The notes under the pieces are model-generated. The model worked only from the letters and a program-made list of their open reading frames with translations. It searched no databases and was not told the origin of the DNA. Shown here piece by piece: positions 1-8,223 of a stretch of DNA of 64,000 nucleotides; the stretch's first letter is position 1, and every line of letters begins with the position of its first letter. The stretch spans positions 7,721-71,720 of the forward strand of contig CAJUNN010000010.1 in the NCBI GenBank assembly GCA_910587955.1. Reading direction: 5' to 3'. Origin of the DNA: an uncultured Lachnospiraceae bacterium. Lineage in GTDB: Bacteria > Bacillota > Clostridia > Lachnospirales > Lachnospiraceae. The position numbers were made by a program, and so were the translations under genes.

Positions 1-860
1 ATGGAACGTCCCAGGGAACTGTTTCCCGTAACGGCAATGGAGCCTCCGCCTCCCGACACTCCCGGATTTTTGGAGCCGCCGCCGTTCCCGGACGCCGCTG
101 CCGCCTCCGCTTCCTTTCTCCTGCGCTCTGCCTCCAGCTTCCGAATCTGGGCATTCTGCTCTGCAATCTTGCTCTTAAACACCTGGGCCTGTCTCTGGGC
201 CTCCTCCAGCTGGTTTTCAAAGTTTGCCTCCTGGGCCTGCTTCTCTGCCAGCATCCGTTCTACTTCCGCCTTCTGAGCCTCCTGTTCCGACTGCAGAATC
301 TCCAATTCCTTTTTCTCCTGCTCAATCTGCTCCACCAGCATGGCCACCTCTTCCTTGACCTCCTGGTAGTCTGTCAAAAGCTTCCGGTCCTGCTCATGGA
401 TTTCCTGGGAAAAATCTTTTTTATTCAGAAAATCTACAAAGCTCTCCGCCTGAAGGAGAAGGGAAAGATAATCCGTCTCACCCTGCTCGTATATGTACTG
501 GATGCGCAGCTTCATGGCCTCGTACTGAGCCTCTTCCCGCTGTTTCGCCGCCTCATATTCCTGCTGGGCCGCCTCCAGATCCTCCTGCTTGATCGCCAAA
601 TCCGCTTCCAGCAGTTCCAGCGTCAGAATTACATTGGTCAGCTCCGAATCCAGGGTATTGATCTCCTCCAGAATCTCATCCCTCTGGCCCTCAATGGATT
701 TCATCTGCTGGTTGATCTCATTGAGCTGCTGCTGAGTCTCCCTTTGCTGCCTGCGCAGTTCATCCTCTGTCTCTGTTGCCGAAGCCTGTATGGAAAAGCA
801 GAGGCATCCCGCAAGGACTGCCGCCGCTATTCGCCGTCCGTATCTTTTCCATCTCTTCAT
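1..860 (-). CDS. Secreted coiled-coil envelope protein, PcsB/EnvC-like N-terminal part (3' end outside window)
   Basis: The reading frame is open from an ATG at 860 to the window edge, giving about 286 residues without a stop. It starts with a signal peptide (MKRWKRYGRR, a hydrophobic stretch, then SIQASA), followed by about 200 residues of Glu/Gln/Lys-rich heptads (ELRRQQRETQQQLNEIN and on) that form a long coiled coil. A Gly/Ser linker follows near residue 260. This is the architecture of peptidoglycan-hydrolase activators and M23 peptidases of the PcsB/EnvC type, whose catalytic or CHAP/M23 domain would lie beyond position 1. The C-terminal domain cannot be seen, so the enzyme class is inferred. 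Confidence 0.75.
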   Translation of the reverse strand, partial: MKRWKRYGRRIAAAVLAGCLCFSIQASATETEDELRRQQRETQQQLNEINQQMKSIEGQRDEILEEINTLDSELTNVILTLELLEADLAIKQEDLEAAQQEYEAAKQREEAQYEAMKLRIQYIYEQGETDYLSLLLQAESFVDFLNKKDFSQEIHEQDRKLLTDYQEVKEEVAMLVEQIEQEKKELEILQSEQEAQKAEVERMLAEKQAQEANFENQLEEAQRQAQVFKSKIAEQNAQIRKLEAERRRKEAEAAAASGNGGGSKNPGVSGGGGSIAVTGNSSLGRS

Positions 861-950
861 CTGAAAACCCCGCTTATAAAATCTTTCTCGTTCTTTTTAT
901 TATAGTCTGGCATCCTGCAAAATACAAGCCTTTTTCTTTTGGAAATAACT

Positions 951-977
951 TAACCAAACCGCCGGAAATGACGATAT
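951..977 (+). promoter_or_regulatory. Sigma-28 (SigD/FliA)-type promoter of the flagellinolysin gene
   Basis: TAAC at 951-954, a 15-base spacer, then GACGATAT at 970-977. The Bacillus SigD consensus is TAAA-N15-GCCGATAT, so the match is 3/4 and 7/8. The predicted transcript start is about 100 bases upstream of the start codon. A flagellar sigma factor fits a filament gene. No biochemical evidence is available here. Confidence 0.6.
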
Positions 978-1042
978 ATAGTTATATTTTATACATCTTT
1001 TATGAAAATTTCCATCCTAATTCCATCCTAAAAACAGCTGGC

Positions 1043-1060
1043 GTTAACTTTCTAGTTAAC
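1043..1060 (+). other. Small hairpin in the flagellinolysin 5' leader
   Basis: GTTAACT, loop TTCT, AGTTAAC: a perfect 7-bp stem that ends 14 bases before the GAGGTG ribosome site. It could influence translation or mRNA stability. The role is unknown. Confidence 0.4.
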
Positions 1061-1086
1061 AACGGAAAGAAAACGAGGTGAAAGAC

Positions 1087-2961
1087 GTGCGCATCCAGCA
1101 CAACGTTACAGCTCTAAACGTTCACAGAAATCTAACCGGAAATAATGAATCCGTGACCAAAAACCTGGAAAAATTAAGCTCCGGGTATAAAATCAACCGC
1201 GCCGGCGACGATGCGGCAGGCCTTTCTATTTCCGAAAAAATGCGCGCACAGATCACAGGGCTTCAGCAGGCTGCGCAGAATGCGGACGACGGCATTTCCC
1301 TTGTACAAACTGTAGAAGGAGCCACTACAGAAGTGCACTCCATACTCAACCGCATGATGGAACTGTCTGTCCAGTCTGCCAATGGGACCTATACCTCCGC
1401 AGAGCGCTTTATGATGGATCAGGAAATGCAGCAGCTGAAAACAGAGATTTCAAGAATCGGGGATGCCACAACCTTCAACAGCATCCACCTCTTTCCGAAT
1501 TCAAGTTCCATGGGTGCAAAAGAGGCGCTCATGACTTCGTACAGCCTCACGGTAGATCTGAAAAACAAGACCTGCCAGGTAGACAGTACCGATCGCTCCG
1601 GCGCCGTTTCCCCCGGCGGGGCAAGCAGCGCTGCAAGGGCCAGCCAGCAGCTGGCCGATAAAATTGCAAAAGAATACTTTCCAAACGCCATAAGCCAGAT
1701 TTTGACTGCCTTTCCCGCATTGCAGGCCGAAATCGGTACGGACACCATCGGCATGGAACTTCATATCAGTCATATCGACGGCAAAGGCGGTATGCTTGCC
1801 TATGCGCAATTTTCTTTTTATGCCACCGGCAAACCCGGCAATATGCTGATCAAGCTGGATTCTTCGGACTTTTCGGATGCTTCCCTCACAGGCGGGGACG
1901 CCGTTATGCTGGAATCTACGATTGCCCATGAACTTATGCACTCGGTCATGCAGTACACCATGACGGACGAGATGAGCGGACGGAACGGAAGCGAAAAATT
2001 TCCTGAATGGTTCACGGAAGGAACTGCCCAGCTCTCCGGAGGCGGCTTTCCCACCAACTGGAACGATGAGCTGGTACGGATTGGCAAATCTCTTACCAGC
2101 GCCTCCGACACTTCCCAGGATGCTGCAATCGCCAATTATCTGCGGAAATATTCGGTAGCCGGAAGGCCGTACGGACACGGTTACCTGGCCAGTGCCTACA
2201 TCGGCCACCTTGCCAACGGCGGCGGTTCCTCGGTAAGCGGTTCCGGAATTGCAGCCGGAATGAATAAAATCTTTGATGAAATTATAAACAATAACGTCGG
2301 CTTATACAGTGCAATCTCGAATCACACCGGCGGAAAAATCCACAATTCCAGCAGTCTGGAACAGTTATTCAGGCAAGCCGATGCAAATCTCGTAGACTTT
2401 GTGAGAAGGCTTATCTATGAGTCCAAAAGCGGTTCCGGTTCCGTCATAACCGGCAGCTTAGGCGACGCCTCCATGATTGGAAACGGCGCGGCCGGCAACC
2501 AGCCCTTCTATGTCACGGATGTGGCTACCAGGCCTACCGGCACTGGCATTGCCAGCACCGCCGGCATTGAATTGATGGTGGGGGACAGAAATAAAGAGGA
2601 AAACATTATCCGTGTAGAACTTTATCAGATGAATCCGGACGCTCTCGGGCTGACGGACACCGATGTCCTGGAGCAGGATACGGCCCGCAGCGCCATTGAC
2701 GAAATCAACAGTGCCATTGATCAGATAAGCTCCGTGCGGAGTTATTACGGTGCCGTTCAAAACCGGCTGGAGCACACCGTTTCCAGCCTGGGCTGCACAG
2801 TGGAAAACCTGACCGCTTCGGAGTCCCGGATCCGCGATATGGATATGGCAAAAGCTATGATGGAATATGTGCGGAATTCTATTCTGGTGCAGAGCAGCCA
2901 GGCCATGCTGGCACAGGCAAACCAGCAGCCGTCTTCGGTTCTGCAGCTTCTGGGGGCTTAA
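1087..2961 (+). CDS. Flagellinolysin: flagellin with an inserted zinc metalloprotease domain
   Basis: The GTG at 1087 is chosen because GAGGTG at 1075-1080 is then a ribosome site six bases upstream and the protein begins MRIQHNVTALN, the usual flagellin start; an in-frame GTG at 1078 overlaps that site. The 624-residue product has a flagellin N domain (about 1-140, with LSSGYKINRAGDDAAGL) and a C domain (about 540-624, ending VLQLLGA). In place of the variable surface region sits a peptidase segment with HELMH at 281-285 and WFTEG, whose Glu is residue 311, a plausible HExxH...E gluzincin site. Flagellinolysins are known filament proteins that are proteolytic on the flagellum surface. The substrate cannot be predicted. 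No other flagellar gene is in the window. Confidence 0.9.
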   Translation: MRIQHNVTALNVHRNLTGNNESVTKNLEKLSSGYKINRAGDDAAGLSISEKMRAQITGLQQAAQNADDGISLVQTVEGATTEVHSILNRMMELSVQSANGTYTSAERFMMDQEMQQLKTEISRIGDATTFNSIHLFPNSSSMGAKEALMTSYSLTVDLKNKTCQVDSTDRSGAVSPGGASSAARASQQLADKIAKEYFPNAISQILTAFPALQAEIGTDTIGMELHISHIDGKGGMLAYAQFSFYATGKPGNMLIKLDSSDFSDASLTGGDAVMLESTIAHELMHSVMQYTMTDEMSGRNGSEKFPEWFTEGTAQLSGGGFPTNWNDELVRIGKSLTSASDTSQDAAIANYLRKYSVAGRPYGHGYLASAYIGHLANGGGSSVSGSGIAAGMNKIFDEIINNNVGLYSAISNHTGGKIHNSSSLEQLFRQADANLVDFVRRLIYESKSGSGSVITGSLGDASMIGNGAAGNQPFYVTDVATRPTGTGIASTAGIELMVGDRNKEENIIRVELYQMNPDALGLTDTDVLEQDTARSAIDEINSAIDQISSVRSYYGAVQNRLEHTVSSLGCTVENLTASESRIRDMDMAKAMMEYVRNSILVQSSQAMLAQANQQPSSVLQLLGA

Positions 2962-3009
2962 TTTCCCAGTATCCCAATGAAAAATGCGGGTTAAGGAAAG
3001 GAGTATATT

Positions 3010-3387
3010 ATGGGCAGAATTAACCGGTTTTTGTGCCCTTCCTGCCGGATGACATGGCAGATCCAGCTGGGCCACGGCTTCCGGCATGCGTTGCTGGAAA
3101 ACGTATTAGAGGCATTTCCCGAAGACATCCGGGAAAAAATTCTTGCAGATACAAAAGGAGAATCTTTTCCTTCTTTTGAATTCCAATATCAGGCGGCTGC
3201 ATGCGCCAAATGCCGCCAGGTACTCTCTGTTCCCGTGATCCATCTGCACAAAAGCGGCAGCACCTACGCTCCCGCCTGTCCGGACTGCGGCTCTCCCGTA
3301 AGGATCAAGCAGGAGGAAGAAAGTCTTACCTGCCCCCGCTGCGGGGAAAGTCCTCTTACTGCCCAAGAGATGGGCAGGTGGGATTAA
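3010..3387 (+). CDS. Small protein with four CxxC motifs (CpXC-like zinc ribbon), unknown function
   Basis: 125 residues behind a good ribosome site (AAAGGAG) 49 bases after the flagellinolysin gene, so it may be co-transcribed. It carries CPSC near the N-terminus, CAKC in the middle, and CPDC and CPRC near the C-terminus, enough for two zinc ribbons. The N-terminal layout (CPSC followed by a short acidic helical part) resembles CpXC-domain proteins of Clostridia. No catalytic motif is seen. Its stop lies five bases from the stop of the convergent amidase gene. Confidence 0.65.
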   Translation: MGRINRFLCPSCRMTWQIQLGHGFRHALLENVLEAFPEDIREKILADTKGESFPSFEFQYQAAACAKCRQVLSVPVIHLHKSGSTYAPACPDCGSPVRIKQEEESLTCPRCGESPLTAQEMGRWD

Positions 3388-3392
3388 AATTC

Positions 3393-4091
3393 TCACTCCA
3401 GATCCCGGAGGAAGGCCTCCCAGGCATCCTCATGCTCCACATAGTACAGAGGACACAGTTTCCCGCCCACGTCATAGTGCCGCAGCACATCTTTCGGTTC
3501 CAGATCGTATTCACACAAAAGCCAGCCCACCAAATGCAGAAGGGACTCATAAGTTGCCTCGGTAAAAGAACCGTCCTCCGCCGTGTAGCAGCATTCAATG
3601 GAAACAGAATCGTAATTTCGGGTCTTTACCCCGTATCCAATCTCCTCCAGAGGAAGACACTGGATAATTTCCCCTTCAATGCCGATTACAAAGTGGGTGC
3701 TGGCTGAAGTCTCATGGGTATCTTTGAGATTCTCAAAATAACTCCGGTTGTTGGCAGCCGAAGTATCTTTGTTCGCCGTATAGTGCACAAAGATATTCTT
3801 TACTTTTCCCAGCTTCTCCCCCGGCCTGGAATAGGGATTTACCGTCAGGAAATCTTCCGTGATCTCCGGCTTTTCCACCGGCTTCCTTGCTGCCCTGCGG
3901 CGCAGCTGGCGGACGGCAAAGGCCATTCCTGTCACAAAAAGAGCCAGAACAAGCATGGCAAAGGCGCGGGCAAACAAAGCCTTTCTTCTGCGCATCCGCC
4001 TTCTTCTCTCCCGCTCCCGCCGGCTGATTTTTCTGGGGGAACGGGGACGTTCTTCTGTTTCCTCACATTTTTCGTAAAATTCGCTCGACAT
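3393..4091 (-). CDS. Membrane-anchored N-acetylmuramoyl-L-alanine amidase (Amidase_2 family)
   Basis: The 232-residue protein has an acidic then very Arg-rich cytoplasmic start (SRRERERRRRMRRRK), one transmembrane helix at about 40-60, and a T7-lysozyme-like amidase domain. Likely zinc ligands are His of FVHYT, His of LRHYDV and Cys of KLCP. It would cleave the bond between muramic acid and L-Ala outside the membrane. The ATG at 4091 follows GAGGAAAG; an upstream TTG at 4106 is less likely. It overlaps the end of ktrA by 29 bases and ends the long minus-strand run. Confidence 0.85.
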   Translation of the reverse strand: MSSEFYEKCEETEERPRSPRKISRRERERRRRMRRRKALFARAFAMLVLALFVTGMAFAVRQLRRRAARKPVEKPEITEDFLTVNPYSRPGEKLGKVKNIFVHYTANKDTSAANNRSYFENLKDTHETSASTHFVIGIEGEIIQCLPLEEIGYGVKTRNYDSVSIECCYTAEDGSFTEATYESLLHLVGWLLCEYDLEPKDVLRHYDVGGKLCPLYYVEHEDAWEAFLRDLE

Positions 4092-4713
4092 CTTTCCTCT
4101 TTCCAATTACCATCAAATGCTGATCCGTGTCAAAGATGTGATCGGCGGGAGGCAGAAGATTCAAATCCTCCCCCCTCTTAAAACCTAAAATACTTACGCC
4201 GTAGCGCACCCGGAAATTCAGATCCCGGATGCTGTGTCCAATCCATTCCCGACTGGGAGGAATCTCATAAATCCCGTAATCGTCCGTCAGCTCCAGATAG
4301 TCGAAGACATGATCGGAGCTGTACTTTTTCGCCACCCGCTCCGCCATATCCCGGTCTGGATATATGACCTCATCCGCTCCGTTCCGAAGCAGGAATTTTG
4401 CCTGGATGTCCCGCTCCGCCTTGCTGACTACATATTTGGCTCCCGCCTCTTTCAAAAGATTGGTGATCTCCAGACTGTTCTGGAAATTTCCGCTGATGCA
4501 GACAAAACAGATATCAAAATCCCGCACACCCAGGCTTTTGAGCATTTCTATATCGGTGCAGTCCCCGATCTCCGCACTGGTTACCAGAGGAACCAGGTCC
4601 GAGAGCTGCTCTTCATCTTCGTCCACAATCATAATTTCATTGCCCAGGGCCAGCATATTCATACAGAGCAGATGGCCGAATTTTCCCATGCCAATCATCA
4701 AAACCGATTTCAT
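4063..4713 (-). CDS. ktrA: Potassium uptake regulatory subunit KtrA/TrkA
   Basis: 216 residues with an RCK architecture: an N-terminal Rossmann fold (IGMGKFG near residue 7, acidic IVDEDEE after strand 2) that binds NAD(H)/ATP, and a C-terminal TrkA_C domain (about 135-216). It is a peripheral gating ring for the membrane subunit encoded 54 bases upstream. The length matches KtrA (about 220) rather than the doubled TrkA (about 450). Confidence 0.92.
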   Translation of the reverse strand: MKSVLMIGMGKFGHLLCMNMLALGNEIMIVDEDEEQLSDLVPLVTSAEIGDCTDIEMLKSLGVRDFDICFVCISGNFQNSLEITNLLKEAGAKYVVSKAERDIQAKFLLRNGADEVIYPDRDMAERVAKKYSSDHVFDYLELTDDYGIYEIPPSREWIGHSIRDLNFRVRYGVSILGFKRGEDLNLLPPADHIFDTDQHLMVIGKRKDVERILRKM

Positions 4714-4767
4714 AAATACGTCTCCTATTTTTTGTTCCGCAGAAAAGACCGCACTTCTGCTGTTTTC

Positions 4768-6114
4768 TTAGCCTAAGGGGATGCGCTCCACCGGCCGCTG
4801 GGAGGGCGGCGTCTGGCGGTTTTCCGTAAATATCAGCGCAAATGTAAGGCTTCCCATTCTTCCGCAATACATCAAAAGCATCAGGATCCCCTTGCTGAAT
4901 AAGGAAAGGCTTCCCGTGATTCCTACGGAAATCCCTACCGTTCCCAGGGCAGAACAGACCTCAAAGAGAACATCCGCCAGAGGCAGGCATTCAACGGCTG
5001 TCAGCGCCAGGGTGCCGAAGAGATCCAGCAGAAGGCTTAAGGTCAGAATTGCAGCCGCCCGCTTTACTACATCCTCCTCCAGCCTGCGCCCGTAGGCTTC
5101 TGCGGCCTTGGACCGCCGCATGGTGGAACGCAGGTAAATAAGCAGCACCGCCAGGGTGGTCGTCTTGATTCCTCCCGCTGTGGAGCCGGGATTACCTCCT
5201 ACAAACATCAGCATTACCATAAAAAGCTTGGTCCCGTCCGAGAGCGCCGCCGTATCCGCTGTGTTAAATCCGGCGGTTCTGGTGGTGGCCGACTGGAAAA
5301 GACTTAAGAGAATTTGCTTTCCTGCCGGTTCTCCGGCCAGAATTCCCTGCCGCTCCAAGAGAAAGAAGAGAACGGCTCCTCCCAGGAACAGAATTCCCGT
5401 CATAGTCAAAACCAATTTTGTGTGCAGACGGTACTGCCGGAAATGCCATTTGTTTCTCAAAAGATCGTCCCAGACCAGAAACCCGATTCCCCCTATGAGA
5501 ATGAGGAAAATAAGGGTCAGATTTACCAGAGGATCCCCCGCATAATACGTCATGGAGCTGAAAGGCTCCCGCACTCCCATCAAATCAAAGCCGCCGTTGC
5601 AGAAAGCGGAAACAGAGTGAAAACATCCGTAATAAATTCCCTTAAGGAGTCCGAAATCCCCCGCAAACCGGAGGGCGAGCAGAAAAGCCCCCGCTCCTTC
5701 TATCACCAGAGTACCCAAAAGTACTTTGCGCACCAGCTTTACAATCCCTCCCACCTGAAGGGTATTGACGCTCTCCTGGAGAATGCCCCGTTCTTTTAAG
5801 CCGATTCTGCGCCGCAGCAGCAGGGAAAAGCTGACGCTGAACGTCATCAGCCCCAGGCCTCCCAGCTGAATCATCAGAAGAATCACCAGCTGCCCGAACA
5901 AAGTCCAGTGCGAAAACGTATCGTACACAATCAGTCCCGTCACACAGGTGGCGCTGACTGCCGTAAAAGCCGCATCCAGAAAGCTGGTGCTCTGTCCCTC
6001 CCGGGTGGCAAAGGGCAAAAGCAAAAGCAGGGTGCCGCAAAGAATAATTCCAAGAAAACTCAAAGCAATGATCTGTACCTTCGACATCCGCTTCAGCCGC
6101 ATTCTTAGAGACAT
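4768..6114 (-). CDS. ktrB: Potassium uptake membrane subunit KtrB/TrkH
   Basis: A polytopic 448-residue protein with the four P-loop filter segments of the SKT family: TCVTGL, CNGGF, RTAGFN and LGTVGIS. These glycines line the K+ path. The ATG at 6114 is preferred because AGGTGAG lies 6 bases before it; a GTG at 6123 falls inside that site. With KtrA it would form a K+ (often Na+-coupled) uptake system. It sits in the same minus-strand run as the Rnf complex, so an ion gradient and its user may be co-expressed (inference). Confidence 0.92.
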   Translation of the reverse strand: MSLRMRLKRMSKVQIIALSFLGIILCGTLLLLLPFATREGQSTSFLDAAFTAVSATCVTGLIVYDTFSHWTLFGQLVILLMIQLGGLGLMTFSVSFSLLLRRRIGLKERGILQESVNTLQVGGIVKLVRKVLLGTLVIEGAGAFLLALRFAGDFGLLKGIYYGCFHSVSAFCNGGFDLMGVREPFSSMTYYAGDPLVNLTLIFLILIGGIGFLVWDDLLRNKWHFRQYRLHTKLVLTMTGILFLGGAVLFFLLERQGILAGEPAGKQILLSLFQSATTRTAGFNTADTAALSDGTKLFMVMLMFVGGNPGSTAGGIKTTTLAVLLIYLRSTMRRSKAAEAYGRRLEEDVVKRAAAILTLSLLLDLFGTLALTAVECLPLADVLFEVCSALGTVGISVGITGSLSLFSKGILMLLMYCGRMGSLTFALIFTENRQTPPSQRPVERIPLG

Positions 6115-6144
6115 GTTTCTCACCTATGATCCCTTCTCAAAATT

Positions 6145-6690
6145 TTAGCAGACACCGTACTTCTGTCTTATTCCGCCCTCCAAATCCTTCCACCAAAAGG
6201 TCTCTTGCTCCAGGAGCATGTACCCTCTCCAGCTTCCTTCTTTGGGGATAGAGACAGAACCGGGATTCAGATATGTATAGGTCTCCCGTTCCAAACAGGC
6301 CGGTACATGGGTGTGGCCGTGCAGCAGAATGTCCCCCTGCTTCAGCATGGGAAGATTCTGCTCGTGAAAATGATGGCCGTGGGTGGCAAACACGGTCCGC
6401 CCTCCCAGAAAGAGAATACAGTACTCCGCCATAATGGGAAATTCCAGAACCATCTGATCTACTTCCGTGTCGCAGTTCCCCCGCACGCAGAGAAGTTCTT
6501 CCTTTCTTGCATTGAGCATGGCAATCACTTCTTTGGGGGCATATTCTTTCGGCAGATCGTTCCGGGGCCCGTGATAGAGCAGATCTCCCAAAAGAAGCAG
6601 ACGCTCTGCTTTCTCCCGGTCATAGGCTTCCAAAAGCTTCCGGCAGTACTCGGCAGAACCGTGTATATCGGATGCAATCATCAGTTTCAT
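6145..6690 (-). CDS. YfcE/MJ0936-type metallophosphodiesterase
   Basis: 181 residues of a calcineurin-like phosphoesterase: ASDIHG near the start, LLGDLLYHG, VRGNCD, THGHHF and HGHTH are the usual metal-ligand blocks in order. YfcE enzymes cleave model phosphodiesters with Mn2+; the natural substrate is not established. Start and the stop of the upstream hydrogenase gene overlap (ATGA), so the two are translationally coupled. A GGAGG site precedes the ATG. Confidence 0.9.
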   Translation of the reverse strand: MKLMIASDIHGSAEYCRKLLEAYDREKAERLLLLGDLLYHGPRNDLPKEYAPKEVIAMLNARKEELLCVRGNCDTEVDQMVLEFPIMAEYCILFLGGRTVFATHGHHFHEQNLPMLKQGDILLHGHTHVPACLERETYTYLNPGSVSIPKEGSWRGYMLLEQETFWWKDLEGGIRQKYGVC

Positions 6691-8204
6691 ATTTTCTTTT
6701 CCTCCAGGCTTTCCAGATATTTTTTGTAATCACTGGACAGGACTCCCTGGTATTTGGCCTTTTTCATGTTGAGCTTCACCTGCCCCTTGGACTTGGTAGG
6801 ACCCTGCAGGGTTCCGGCTCCGCCCACACAGCCGCCCGGACACGCCATTCCCTCCAGAAGATATCCGTCGTACTCGCCTTTCTTTGCCAGCTCCAGCATG
6901 GCCCGGCAGTCCCGCAGGCTCTCAGCGCTGGCCACCTTTACTTCCCGCTCCGGCTCCATTTCCTGAATGCAGTTTACCACGGCGCTGGCCACGCCGCCGG
7001 TCACGGCAAAGCCTCTGCCGTCCGCACTGGAAGCAGAGAAAGTCTCCGCAGACGCAAGAGCGGCAAAGTCAATCCCTTTGGCTTCAAACATGCCCATGAC
7101 TTCCTCAAAAGTCAGGACAAAATCCACATCACTGCGAATGGTCCTGCGGCTGGCCTCCAGCTTCTTAGCTGCACAGGGGCCCACAAAGACGACCTTGCAG
7201 CCGGGATGTTCTTTCTTGATCAGCCGTCCCGTCAGAACCATGGGTGTCAAAGCCATGGAAATATAAGGGGCAAACTCCGGAAACAGTTTCTTCGCCATCA
7301 CCGACCAGGCAGGACAGCAGGAGGTTCCCATAAAGGGCTGCTTCTTCGGCACTTCCTCCAGGAAATCCCTGGCTTCCTGGATGGTACAGAGATCCGCGCC
7401 GATGGCTACTTCTATTACATCTGCAAATCCCAGCTCCCGGAATGCCTCCCGCACCTTCTCAGCCGGCAAGTCCTTCCCCCACTGGCCCACAAAGGCCGGC
7501 GCCAGGGCTACGTAGACCGGCGTATCGCTCTTAATGGCGTGAATGGTCTGGAAAATCTGGCTCTTGTCCGCAATGGCTCCAAAGGGACAGTTCACCAGGC
7601 ACATGCCGCAGGAAACACAGCGGTCGTAATCGATATCCGCCCGGCCGTACTCGTCCGTTTTAATGGCATCCACCCCGCAGGCTTTGGCACAGGGCCGCTC
7701 CATTTTCATAATGGCGCCGTAGGGACAGGCTTTCATGCACTTTCCGCACTTGATGCACTTCCTTGGATCAATGACGGAACGCCCCTCCACGATGGAAATG
7801 GCGTCCTTGGGACAGACTTCCTTGCAGGGATGCGCAAGACAGCCCTGGCAGGCATCCGTCACCCGCATCTCGTTGTCAGGACAGGCGTGACAGGCAAATT
7901 TGATAATATTTACCAGAGGCGGATCGTAATATTTCTCCGCGATGGCACTCTCCTCAATCCCCTGGGACACCGGAGCATGCTCCGTCATTTTCCTTAGAGG
8001 AAGCCCGATGGCAAGGCGCAGCCGCTCCTCCACAATGGCCCGCTCCAGGAACACACTCTCCCGGTATGTAGCTACTTCTCCGGGTATAATTTTATAGGGA
8101 AGATCAATGATCCGGGAATAATCCCCGCCCTCATATGCCATACGCGCCACTTCCGTAAAGATCTTCTGACGGATCTCTACCACATTCGTATATACTCCTC
8201 TCAT
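6687..8204 (-). CDS. [FeFe] hydrogenase, group B-like, with N-terminal ferredoxin clusters
   Basis: 505 residues. The first ~220 hold several Cys-rich [4Fe-4S] motifs (CHAC, CQGC, CIKCGKC, CVSCGMC). The H-cluster domain follows with TSCCPAW (294-300), GPCAAKK (342-348) and EGMACPGGCVGG (451-462); likely H-cluster ligands are C297, C344, C455 and C459. The L2 motif has GPC where group A enzymes have MPC, and the N-terminal layout resembles clostridial group B (monomeric CpIII-like) enzymes. It would couple H2 and ferredoxin in the cytoplasm. Group assignment is by eye. It lies downstream of thioredoxin reductase in the Rnf run. A bifurcating partner (NuoE/F-like) is not present nearby. Confidence 0.88.
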   Translation of the reverse strand: MRGVYTNVVEIRQKIFTEVARMAYEGGDYSRIIDLPYKIIPGEVATYRESVFLERAIVEERLRLAIGLPLRKMTEHAPVSQGIEESAIAEKYYDPPLVNIIKFACHACPDNEMRVTDACQGCLAHPCKEVCPKDAISIVEGRSVIDPRKCIKCGKCMKACPYGAIMKMERPCAKACGVDAIKTDEYGRADIDYDRCVSCGMCLVNCPFGAIADKSQIFQTIHAIKSDTPVYVALAPAFVGQWGKDLPAEKVREAFRELGFADVIEVAIGADLCTIQEARDFLEEVPKKQPFMGTSCCPAWSVMAKKLFPEFAPYISMALTPMVLTGRLIKKEHPGCKVVFVGPCAAKKLEASRRTIRSDVDFVLTFEEVMGMFEAKGIDFAALASAETFSASSADGRGFAVTGGVASAVVNCIQEMEPEREVKVASAESLRDCRAMLELAKKGEYDGYLLEGMACPGGCVGGAGTLQGPTKSKGQVKLNMKKAKYQGVLSSDYKKYLESLEEKKI

Positions 8205-8223
8205 TCTCTCCTCCTTGACCTTC

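Noticed and set aside
396..905. Plus-strand frame near the window start
   Set aside because: It is the antisense of the coiled-coil protein; Leu-rich composition is the mirror of Gln/Glu/Lys codons.
1078..1086. GTG 1078 as the flagellinolysin start
   Set aside because: It sits inside the GAGGTG ribosome site; GTG 1087 restores the family N-terminus MRIQHN.
6672..7997. Plus-strand open frame of about 441 residues opposite the hydrogenase
   Set aside because: Shadow of the hydrogenase gene, no ribosome site, low-complexity composition.
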